DNA of 64,000 nt from Phymatolithon calcareum (taxonomy: Eukaryota > Rhodophyta > Florideophyceae > Hapalidiales): NCBI GenBank assembly GCA_977006965.1, contig OZ345360.1:310001-374000 (forward strand), read 5' to 3'. The notes under the pieces were generated by a model. The model was not told the origin of the DNA and did not search any database. It saw only the letters and a program-made list of their open reading frames with translations. Positions 45,001 to 54,066 of the stretch are shown in pieces (within the stretch, counting starts at the first letter, position 1; every line of letters starts with the position of its first letter). The position numbers and the translations under genes were made by a program.

Positions 45001-46079
45001 CAAAGCAACAGTTTAAGCGAACGTAGATATCCAATTGGGTGCTCGTCGAAAGACCAGATATCATCGCACACGAACAGGGCACATCTACCTTTGAACCACA
45101 AAGACGCTTGTTTAGCAGCTGATTCTGCAGATCTCTTATTTGTGATATCTCTGGCAACACACTTGCCGCCCGAGCTTTCAACAAAGTGTGCAACACCTTC
45201 AATCACATCCTCTTCAGCAGCGTCTTGTCCAAGAGTCATGAAGAACACTCCGTCCAAGTACTTCTTCTTCACTTCTGCTTCACGGCAAACACCCTGAAGT
45301 GCAACAGTTTTCCCCACTCCACCCATTCCCACTGCCCCAACCACACTTCCACTAACAGCAGCCGTTACCCTTGCACCGCCACAGTTCGACAATATTTCAC
45401 GCTTCAACAATGCCTCCATCGTATCACCACTGAAGTTTAGTACCACATTCTTTGGAAGAGGCGGCTCATCAAAATGTGCAACGTATTCGTCACATGCAAT
45501 CATGTCATTACGCCTCATGGAAGGGGTAACGAGAGCTATTGACACATGCTCAATCGTGGATCGAGCCTCCTTCCATATCGAGTCAAGTTCTGTAAGCGCT
45601 GCTTTCACCTTCTTCACCCTAGCGAATAGCTTGGCCTCATTCACTGCACGACCGTCAACAATTCGACTCCTGTTCCGCAATGAATGACGCCCTCGTTTCG
45701 ACGAGTTACCGACCGAATGAGAGCTCCCACTCGCATATGCAGGAGACCTCTCTCTTGTAAACTCATCCTCCAGGCTCTTCAAGATGGCCCCTGCCGTTGT
45801 CAGAGATTCCTCAACTGGCTTGAGAATGTCGCGAAATGTGCTTATCGCACGTTCCCCAATGGATTCCTTGTCATCCACAAGCGTTGCTTCGATACTTCTA
45901 ACACTTCTTTTGCAGTCTTCGAACGACTTGATTGAAGAATCCCAGTTGTCGGGCAGTGACCCGAAGTCTTCGCAGCGAATCTTTAGGTTGGACAATCTCT
46001 GTGCCAACTGATTCATTATCCCGACAACTCCGAGCACAGGACCTACGGCTTCGGCCATTCCGGGAAGGGGAAAAGACAA
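42063..46079 (-). CDS. NB-ARC / WD40 NLR-like receptor
   Basis: A 1338-aa single-exon protein. Residues 1 to ~190 form a helical N-terminal domain beginning with a glycine/hydrophobic segment (AVGPVLGVVGIMNQLAQRL), reminiscent of RPW8/HeLo-type cell-death domains (inference). NB-ARC follows: P-loop GMGGVGKT (251-258), Walker B ALFVCDD (334-340), an RNBS-B-like VISTRE (368-373), GLPVAL (429-434) and an MHD-like LHD (573-575). A linker region with a Trp-rich helical part comes next. The C-terminus is a WD40 domain: one diverged blade, ten 43-residue repeats (804-1233) and two to three diverged blades. STAND proteins of this design act as nucleotide-switched sensors, with the repeats binding the ligand. 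All switch motifs are intact. The repeats are nearly identical, so the exact copy number may be an assembly estimate. A 391-aa plus-strand frame over the repeats is a shadow. Confidence 0.93.
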   Translation of the reverse strand: MSFPLPGMAEAVGPVLGVVGIMNQLAQRLSNLKIRCEDFGSLPDNWDSSIKSFEDCKRSVRSIEATLVDDKESIGERAISTFRDILKPVEESLTTAGAILKSLEDEFTRERSPAYASGSSHSVGNSSKRGRHSLRNRSRIVDGRAVNEAKLFARVKKVKAALTELDSIWKEARSTIEHVSIALVTPSMRRNDMIACDEYVAHFDEPPLPKNVVLNFSGDTMEALLKREILSNCGGARVTAAVSGSVVGAVGMGGVGKTVALQGVCREAEVKKKYLDGVFFMTLGQDAAEEDVIEGVAHFVESSGGKCVARDITNKRSAESAAKQASLWFKGRCALFVCDDIWSFDEHPIGYLRSLKLLLCNSRSSAMVISTREKSISQQFVEVKFIPREVRGQEALKILVKYAGIEIERVHASSDSWTAFRDILDVCAGLPVALGAAGTGLRNVIEENSGRICVSAVIYAHELKENIESVGDENIEEYRGLRAVVETSLQHCEKWALGTEGRRKLGCALNVREKFEALSVLRKQGWIPRTSLKRLWETDEPATKQLMSKLSDMHLVLRRWHTTPAGQVDGLALHDLVLEQAKKMSIENNRVSLWHAQLLDGYMRKAAGNVVQSNKYNCREWWDYEKLREDGYIEKNLARHLGMSEGCELESLLSDIRWSRRRMKVGGIVGLRDDFQELLDGSARVIGADAVVRALEESWVNINKSIHTTPFEMYGRLQSQYRSSEFVQRFLSSVSMHVPKPHYVPKHELRWRADGRQLSRIDFEGKVTALCFSEEQNIIAVVQGEEIHVFDLQAMCTVHTLKGHDDVVKSVSMNGDGSRIVSGSDDGTVRVWDGQSGECVLGPLRGHEDGVLCIAMNGDGSRIVSGSLDGTVRVWDGQSGECVLGPLRRHEGGVWCVAMNGDGSRIVSGSDDETVRVWDGQSGECVLGPLRGHEKGVWCVAMNGDGSRIVSGSSDRTVRVWDGQNGECVLGPLRGHEDGVLCVAMNGDGSRIVSGSDDNTVRVWDGQSGECVLGPLRGHERGVWCVAMNGDGSRIVSGSRDRTVRVWDGQSGECMLGPFRGHEDGVLCIAMNGDASRIVSGSWDETVRLWDGQNGECVLGPLRGHEKGVLCVAMNGDASRIVSGSWDETVRVWDGQSGECVLGPLRGHEDRVWCVAMNGDGSRIVSGSFDETVRVWDGQNGECVLGPLRGHEGGVWCVAMNGDGSRIVSGSQNRTVRLWNGQSGECVKDGIGGLGNYGGIHFVGSIRSLEFASVSDLCVVRTSDEVVLLDTSTGTKMQPSGFIMHEVNGRIYATGQNAKTVQVATMPSRCTRFHINMLNSRAVAGLEDGQVVIGELLL
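42381..43670 (-). repeat. Ten 129-bp WD40 tandem repeats
   Basis: Ten head-to-tail units of exactly 129 bases (43 codons), with consensus H-E-x-G-V-x-C-V-A-M-N-G-D-G-S-R-I-V-S-G-S-x-D-x-T-V-R-V-W-D. Most codons are invariant. Differences gather at unit positions 3, 6, 22 and 24, with a few others (8, 14, 28, 33). Position 22 carries D, L, D, S, D, R, W, W, F and Q in order. Confidence 0.95.
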
Positions 46080-46788
46080 GGTAAACCCTAAGCTGTGAGC
46101 TTACCACCTTGTGTAGCGTGCTTTGCAAAACCCCTCACGCGGGATCGGAGGACGCGAACACGAGTGTACTCAAGAATCAGTCTTGGTGAAAGTGTGTCTT
46201 TGTGCGGAGGCGTCGTTTTAACGAGTAGACTCTCACCCGACAGCAGATACCTGCAGTTGTACCTACAGGTGCAAGTGTGCGTAGAGCATACTGAAATCAT
46301 ACAGCCGCATCCCGAAATCTGAAGGGGGTGGAAGGTGATCATATGGTAGGATGCGGGAAACTGCGAATTTGTTGCGTTTTGACAGATATTTGCACTCCTA
46401 AAATTGTTAAATATTTGTCACTCACTGGAGGCGCAAACTTCAGGCAATGTAGCAATTATAGTACCGTTGAGATAGCTTTTTGCTAAAAATATTCCTGATA
46501 ATACTCAAATAGAACTGAAATTTTCGCCAAATTGGATCCCCGACGGCTGCGCAAAAACTATCGAACTCCTTCCGGAATTGTGCACTGTGTTTTTGTGCTT
46601 GTACCAGCTCATGATAGGAGTTGTGGTACTGGAAAAAATTCTGTTGTGGAGGGGGGGAGCGTGAAGGTTTCGTGCCGCGGCACGAAAACATTTGTATACC
46701 TTTTTCTTGACCCGTAGTTACATCATGTGAGCTACCAAGCCTTATCCCTACTTCTTTCTTTCTTTCTTTATTGCAGAAAACGTTAGTA
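46080..46788. other. Flank between the NLR gene and the LINE tail
   Basis: Contains the upstream region of the NLR gene (no clear TATA) and the 3' non-coding end of the LINE fragment. On the minus strand that end carries a (GAAA)-type run (complement of 46757-46776), as often found at LINE 3' tails. Confidence 0.5.
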
Positions 46789-48153
46789 TTAACGTCCGAA
46801 CTTACCCTCGAGCAAGTTCTCATTGTTCAAAAATTGGAGTATCTCAATGGGTCTCTCCCTGCACAGATCTTCTACGGTTTTGTCGCGCACTCTTCCGATG
46901 AACCGTTTTCGAGATAGAATCCGGCCAGGACAGCGTAGGATCAGATGCTCCACGGTCTCCTTGGCGCCATATGGGCACATCTTACACACTGGATCGTAGA
47001 GTCGCGGTTCATCCTCATTGTGTCCATGGTGAAAGCTTGCTACAACTGGGCAACAATTCACTACGATCTGGTGAATTGTCACCTCGGCGCGTCTCTGTGA
47101 GATGTTAAGATCTTTTGGAAGTGTTGGTAGGTCAAATGGTTTGCTTCTACAGGGTGGCTTGATAATAGATCGCGCCGCTTCCAAGGTAAGGGGTATCCCT
47201 TGGTGCAACACCAGACTCGATTCCAAAATTCCGCGTCTCGCCAGTTCATCAGCAGCCTCATTTTTCGGAACACCGCAGTGGCTCGGTATCCAGATGCACT
47301 CTATGTGAATCTCGTGCGACATGACTTGTTCCATAAGACTCCATAATTTCCGCACCATCTCACCAAACATCCGGGGCTGTCCGTTGAGCGCATCTATGCA
47401 GCTTCTGCTGTCAGTGAACCATCTAATCGTGCTGCCGCGCGAGATCTGTAGATCTGATATTACCTGAAACGCATGGACGGCCGCATATGCCTCTGTGTCG
47501 AATGAAGAGCCCACAGCCCCAGCGGATAATGCTGCTTCCATAATCGTTTCTCCGTCGCGTATCACCAGAATTCCGGTTCCGCCGACTTGGAACGGTATGG
47601 TACGATACATGTCGAGTGAGTCACCATCCTCATCGCGCACAATAACGCGCTGCTTCGAATTAGTCGGGGTTGCTGCGTAAGCATGCTCGTCTCCGTCGTC
47701 GTAGGCCAGGAGTATATCCGGGGGCCTGCCGTGTCGAGACTCAAACCGTTTCGCTACTTCGTAGTTCCCGCACTGGGTGGGGTTAAATTTCTTCAACGTC
47801 GCAATGTACCAGCCCTCATCCCATTTCACGGAGACGCGCTCTCCATGATTCAGGTCCCACACGTATTTGTGAGGTATTTCTCCGACACTTCCGTCCGTCC
47901 ATACTTCGATCTCCGCGGGTTTTTCTGCGTTGCGCTCCGAAATAAAAGCTTCTGTTGCCAAGCGCTTTTCATCCGGCCCATTTTTTGCCGAAATGGGAGT
48001 CGCGTAGGTATGAAATCTGCCACCGGAGCGATCCTTCTGAATCGGTGGGGGAAGACCATTGCGTGGGAGTGCCAAGACCCCCTTTTCATCCCTACTTCGA
48101 TATGTTTTTGGATGACACTCAACGGCCTGTGTTTGTCGTACTTCAACCTTCAA
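46789..48153 (-). pseudogene. 5'-truncated LINE: RNase H with Tudor-like insert
   Basis: A 454-codon minus-strand frame without an initiator ATG, so the 5' part is missing, as is usual for LINE insertions. RNase H residues: D87 (VWTDGS), E221 (SSFDTEAYA), D248 (WFTDSRS) and D302 (NEAADELA). Between D87 and the next strand lies an insertion of about 100 residues. It contains a Tudor/Agenet-like module at ~103-160 (GERVSVKWDEGWYIATL ... ILLAYDDGDEH). The C-terminal zinc finger is C-x2-C-x9-H-x4-C (C390, C393, H403, C408), as in I/R1-type LINEs. The frame stops at 46789 and is followed by a GAAA-rich tail. Either a retrotransposon fragment or a domesticated RNase H is possible; the lack of an ATG favours a fragment. 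Confidence 0.8.
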
Positions 48154-48263
48154 TTTTATGTTTTTTGTAAGGTGCTACCGAAGTCCCACTGAATTTAATG
48201 AGAAGTTTAGTTCCTTGATTGAATACCAGCGGCGTAATACGTAAAACACAGGATAACAACTAT

Positions 48264-48880
48264 CTATGGCGCACGCTGTCCTGCACCAGTAATTCCCTCC
48301 TCCTCCAGGAGGAAAGAGGTGAACTCGCTCATTGCATCGGTCATAAAATGCTCGTTTCCTGCAGGGCTATCTTCTTTTACCTCAAGCATGTCACCCATTA
48401 GTTTCAGATCGTTCTCAAGCCTTCCGTTCTTCTTTCTCGATTTATCGTTCAGTTCCTCGAGGGTCTCGATTTTTGAGCGCAGCGCAGCGACAGTACTGTC
48501 TCTTTCGCGGTCGAGTGCGCAATTTGCCTTCTCCGCAAGGCAGTCGGTTCCTGCATTCTTGCATATTCCGCGAATCTCATGTACATCAGCAATAAGAGCA
48601 TTCAAACGGTCATCCAGGCTTCTGTTATCCTTCCTTGATAAGAAAAAGTCGAAAGCGAGCTTATCGTTTGCGAATTCCAACTCAATGACACGATTTTCCA
48701 GCTTCCTTTTCTGTTCCATCAGCTGGAGCTCATTGGCGACAAGAGCATTCAAACGGTCAACGAGGCTTCTATTTTCTTTCTTTGACAAAAAAAGTCGAAA
48801 GCGAGCTTGTCGTTTGTGAATACCAACTCTATGGCATGATTTTCCAGCTTCCTGTTCTCTTCGATCAGCTGGAGCTCCAT
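48264..48880 (-). pseudogene. Coiled-coil gene with internal duplication and frameshift
   Basis: Starting at the ATG at 48880 (MELQLIEENRKLENHAIEL), the frame encodes a Lys/Glu/Leu-rich coiled coil. After a run of seven A's on the plus strand (around 48786-48792) it must shift one base to continue as KENRSLVDRLNALV. The first ~40 codons are repeated as a second copy (ELQLMEQKRKLENRVIEL ... DRLNALIAD), a tandem duplication of roughly 160 bases. The C-terminal part (KIETLEELNDKSRKKNGRLE) is also coiled coil and ends GAGQRAP. The homopolymer at the shift makes a sequencing error possible. Function unknown. A palindrome (48918-48979) lies 38 bases upstream of the ATG. Confidence 0.55.
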
Positions 48881-48917
48881 CCCGGAATGTTCTCAGGGAA
48901 GTTAACAATTGATGATA

Positions 48918-48979
48918 AAATTTGGACACAATACACGTCCAAGGACGGCGGTTCTTGGACGTGTATTGTGTCGAAATTT
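48918..48979. repeat. Inverted repeat, 25-bp arms
   Basis: Arms 48918-48942 and 48955-48979 pair with one mismatch around a 12-base loop. It lies just upstream of the coiled-coil frame. Confidence 0.85.
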
Positions 48980-49536
48980 AGCTGAAATAATTGAAGCACA
49001 CTTAGCATTTCCTCTCCCTGGTAATACCTTTCATGATAGAATATTCCTATCATTGACAAAACCATATTTTATAAGCAAGTCCAATATTCTCGATAGATGA
49101 GATGTAGCAAAGGCTAAGATATGAAACATACTATCGCCGTGATAGAAAAATTCCTAAGACAGATATCTTGCTTTCTGAATGCGTTCATGACATCATGATG
49201 TCTAATTCGAGGTTCCAGTATCATGGTGATACGGTATTTTAGGGGACTGTATCATCCGTGAGGACAAAAATCTTTCAACACTGGTGAAAATATCGCGATG
49301 TTCGTCTAATTACCGACCTCATTTGCAGTGCAGACCGAGGATTAGCGACTAGGTCTAACAGCAGAGCTATGAAACTAGGAAAATACTTTAGAACGCAAAT
49401 TACGTCAATTACGTGATCATTAATTTTATTCTCCAACCTGCTGTGGTCTGCGGCCCAAAATCTAATAATTAGCTCCAAACCCTTCCGCTCAGTATACTTT
49501 ATACGTTTTTAGGTTGTAGCAGCGGGCAAACAAGGG
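48980..49536. other. AT-rich spacer
   Basis: No gene. This would hold one end of the putative transposon described next, but no terminal repeat could be recognised. Confidence 0.4.
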
Positions 49537-52500
49537 CTATCCGCACCGGGGAGGGTAGCCTTCTTTTCGTGAGCGAATGTAGAATATAGACCCGGCAAGC
49601 GTACTGTTCTCCTCACCGTGAACTAACTTGACTGAGCCCCCTCTGAGAGGCTCTAGCTTGCATGATGACGAAGCACAGTCATGGATTGTAGATACACGTC
49701 TGCTATCTGGCCCCATCCTCACAAAGGAGAAGGGCTCTTGGCCAATACCCCGGGATGGTATCCTGTGGAAAGTATTTCCATATTCATTTTGATTAAAACC
49801 AACGTATTGTGCGGGCTCTTCAGGTCGCCGTACGACAGGTAGAACAGCCGCAAAGTATATCTGGCTTCCCAAATTACGTTCAGTTTCAAAGAATGTGACT
49901 GCAACCCAGAACGACGGGCTGCAAGATATGGAATTTCTCCCCCGATGTCCAAGAACACTCTGCTTCACCACGAAAGGAACGTTAATAGAGAGGTCCTCGG
50001 GTGTAACGCAAACTATTTGTAGAACGTCACCTCGCTGAAATGAAAAGCCCGGCAAACCAGAAGCCGTTTGAGAAGAGATAGAGCTAGACACAGTTACAGT
50101 AGAATAGTTAGTACGTGCGCTGATAGCTTCTCGAAAATGAGATGAAGCACTCCTCGATAGAAGATCATTCGAAATTACAGAACTGGACAGCAGCTGCAAG
50201 TCCCCATTTAGATGCCATCGCATTCCACCTGAGGCATGGATGCGCGTAGAAAGAACGGTCATTCCTTGTCGTCGTAGTTGAAATGGCACACATGATGCTG
50301 GTCTTAGCCCGTTCAAAACGAGCTGTTCTTGCGCTGAGGACATCTCTAGTGGAAGTGATGGAATGGCCTCTCTGCCCGCCAGAAGTCGAAAGCATCCTCT
50401 AATCGCGCGTGAATCACCTTCCATGGAAGCAGGAACCAGCAAAGTCAATCTTCCTTGCCAGTCGTTGACTGAAATGTTTTGCATAGATTGAATTTGCGGG
50501 TTTTTGTTATTGGACTGCTTAACACCGCGTTTTAAACTCTGATGCGCCTTTTCAAGTACCAGCTCGCCAATGCGAGAAACATGGCCAACCATGGGCATCG
50601 TAGTCTGCACAAGCTCATGGAGGCGATGTATGTTGGGTTTGTCAATTGTTTTGATTGACAAAAGGCAAAGATTCATTTCTTTTGTCAGTCGAGCTTTCGT
50701 AGCCCTGCTGCACCGGTTGTCCTCCAGAGCGCTCACATCTTCGTCACACATGAAGCATATATTGCGTATGAGACGTAAATGAGCATCAGCTTGATGCTGT
50801 ATATGGCGTACATGAGATACACCATTATTAAAATCGAACAATTCCACTTCACTGGTACCGTCACGCTCCTCATCTGGCAGAAACCACAAATTGGCAATAA
50901 GACGTGCGCATGATCCTACAATCTGAACGGCCTCTTGGCATTTAGAAGATACTGGACACGGCTGATCAGAGTGCTTGGACGCATATTGTATGCCTTGCAC
51001 GAAGCCTAGCTCAGCCACGACCGACAGCGCATAAATGTCAGACATGGACATAGAAAATAAACGCTTTTTGTCGTGCTCTAGAAGTCTGTTTTGGGTGGGA
51101 AGCTTGGAATCTGAGAGGAACTTCAGCATAAACGCTTCACAAATGTGACGATAGCGGGATGATGGCAAAAGCTTAAAAGTGAGATTGATGCAATCGCGCA
51201 TATGCCCAGTCAGTAGGTGATCTGGAGCAATAAAACAACCGCGGTAGGGATCGAGCAAGCCAGGAACAATCGGATCACCGTTAGAAACAGTCGGCGTACG
51301 TGTTCTGGCAGCCATCAAGGCCCTTCGCAAGTCATGGAGAGGTAGAGCACGATCGTATGTAGTTGGTTTCATGCCAAGCTGGTTGCAGGTCTCATTTCGA
51401 GCCCCTGAGTCACGAATGGCACAGTGCTGGTAAAATCCGCGGGAATAGCTAGTAACAGATCCGTGGAGGCCTTCGCGCACGTAGCGGCTTCCGATCAAGG
51501 TGGACGAGTTTCTGGTAAACTCTGCAAAGATGACAAAATGAATTGGCGGTATGTCCCAGCGTGTCTAGCTCATAATTCAAAGCTGGCGTGTCACCTATTA
51601 CCCCAACAAGGTCTAAGAAGATGCGGCGCTGAGTCCCGTCTGCATCGTAGTCTAGAAAACCATCGGTCATACCAATGATTAAATCCTCTTGGATGCGCTT
51701 GAAAACGGCACCCACGTTGATACCCGGAGGTGTCAGAGAAATAACACGGACAGCACGCGATGAGGCACGGGCTTGTACAGGAAGATTAAGGCAGTGTAGA
51801 TAAAATCCGTCTCCTGAAGCACAGCTGCCGGAGTTCATCTCAAAGCCGTCCCAAAAAAGGATGAATCTGTAAATGAAGTAGCTCTCGCCACTAGGTAGGA
51901 TACCAATGCTGCTAATCGGAGAAAACTTCTCCAATCCACGCTTTCCGGGGTGTTTTTGCGCGAGATAAACCCGCGACACATAGCGGAACCTCTCTGTTCC
52001 TGTTACGTCCAGAATAGAGCAGTATGATTCATACGCGTTTTCTTCAACATCGTTTCCTGTCTGTAGAAGCGCAGTGTCACTGGGTACGTAGATAAGATGA
52101 CGACTACGCTCCTCCATCTCCGCCCAAAATCGATGGACAATGAAAATTCGGTCTTTATATACTTCTTCAGGTGATGATTCTGGCAGAACATTGCTCGGGC
52201 GAAGCATAACAACCGTATCTCCCGGTTTCAAAAGTGGTTTTTTCCAATTACGCCAAGCCAAATCTATTTGCCTCTTTCTCTCTTTCACTGCAGCACGGCG
52301 CAATCGTAGAGCTTCGGTAATCTGTGGGGATTGTTCCGAGATAGTTGGGTGGTCGAGGTTAAGTGGGTGCTCCTCTCCCCCATTGGCCCCCTGAAGAGGA
52401 AGATCGGGTATCGGGACGTTAACGCTATCTGATGGGGATCGATAGCTCACGAAATTGAATATTTGAGTGAGTTGTCGGTCTCGAAGTGACATGGTGTTGG

Positions 52501-53632
52501 ACAGCTCGGGCTGAAACTCGGTGATATGACTCCTTGATTCATGGTGTACCACCCAAACGTTTACAACTACGCCGATTAGATTCCCTTGCCCGGCAGAGTT
52601 GAAAGCGCGCATGATATCCGGGCGTAGCGATCGGGATCCAAGAACTTTGATGCGTACCGCATCACCCTCTTCACAGAATCGAGAGCTAGATCCGACGACA
52701 GAATCCACATCCACGCTTGCACTAGTTGGCTGTCCGTAAAACCACGTTCTGGAAGCCACGAGAGGCCAGACATCTACGCATTCCGCGGACATGACCATTG
52801 GTGTCGCTCCAGCCGCTGCAATGCCGTTTCCGGCTGTCAATGCGGCCAAACTTGTAGACTTCATTTCGTCGAAGACCGTGGCCGTCGCCATATCAGCGCG
52901 TGCATATTCGCTCGGTAATACGACTCGAATATGGCATAATGGGTCTCCATCTTCAGTGTACGACGAGCACCGGGCCCCCGCAGCTCTTGGGTTTACGTTC
53001 TCGAGGTGGTTCAGTCCTCTTGGCGCCAAATGATCAAGTAAAATTGGCTTGAATTTTCGGTGCAGTGTGCTAAAATGTGGCAGGCAGGAAAATCGATTAG
53101 TTGCATTATGCTCATTTCCATTGTCACTGACAAATGTTCGCCAGTGACCAAATCCAATCCGAGCAAATGTGTCAGCAACTGCACGCATTGATTGATACAT
53201 TTCTTTCGTCGTTCGTAGTGTACCACCTGTCACGAGAATGCCCCAAATTACTTGCCAGCTGGTCAAAAGGAGAGGGACTAAAGATGATTCCTGGCTTCCG
53301 TTAGTAGGAGGCATCATTGGAGCGTCCATTGGAGTCAGCTCTAAATCATGGTCGGAAAGGCTGTCGTCGACGCCGGACTCTTCGCCATCTTGACGGCGGT
53401 CGTCGTCATAAAAAGAAGCATGGAGTAGGGATGGGAAGTCCTCTGGTACAGCAGGTGTGGACTCTGATATCGCAAGACCAAGGTTAGTGGGTGCAGATAA
53501 AGACATCTCACGGCTCAATTGAGGATATGTTCTGGATGAGGATCCCTGTCGCGCCTGAATTGACCTGGGACCCAGAGGAAGAGATTGAAAGCGCTTTCGA
53601 CTTCTTCGTTTCTTGATTCTACCTGTACCCAT
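49537..53632 (-). CDS. Large tnp2-like DDE transposase, one frameshift
   Basis: Two overlapping minus-strand frames form one ~1365-codon gene: 53632 to ~51500, then a one-base shift, then to 49537. The ATG at 53632 (MGTGRIKKRRSRKRFQ) begins with a nuclear-localisation-like cluster. The middle carries an RNase H-like core pattern. It includes FILFWDGFEMNSG (first Asp), LVGVIGDTPALN (second Asp) and GHTANSFCHLC (a Cys-x2-Cys after a conserved GH), then FIAPDHLLTGHMRDC in the second frame. This order resembles the tnp2 domain of CACTA/EnSpm and related transposases (family knowledge; similarity judged by eye). The C-terminal ~300 residues are beta-rich and unassigned. A TATAA lies 89-93 bases upstream of the ATG. 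The shift near 51500 may be a mutation; an intron of only ~33 bases would be too short. Confidence 0.6.
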
Positions 53633-53720
53633 TTCCTCGAAATCAATGTGTGAGATACACAACGGAATGCCGTAGCAGAGTCTGCAGTACGTTTCCGGAA
53701 TGCTTTTGCTACCTCACTGA

Positions 53721-53725
53721 TTATA
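53721..53725 (-). promoter_or_regulatory. TATA box of the large transposase-like gene
   Basis: TATAA on the minus strand, 89-93 bases from the ATG at 53632, matching the spacing seen at other genes here. Confidence 0.45.
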
Positions 53726-54066
53726 GTAAAACTGAAAAATGACTTGTGTGAACGTATCAATAGTGATAGTACAGCTATTATCTCAGTCTGTTCACTTGAA
53801 AATAGAAATCAAACAGGACTCTGAAGCCTACATGTCATGATACCACAGAAAGTACCATCGAATGTAATAATATCTGTATTTCAAGGGTAATATCTCTGAC
53901 ACTTGACATACATTGCCAGAGCTCCGTGCTCTTTTGTAGAATCATTAATTCACTTAATTTTCTATCTTTATTCTCATTTGCGGTTCATGTACCGTACGCT
54001 TGATATCCTTAGCGATGTCAATCATACAGTACCACGCAACTGAGTTTTGGCGGACTGCACTGATTC

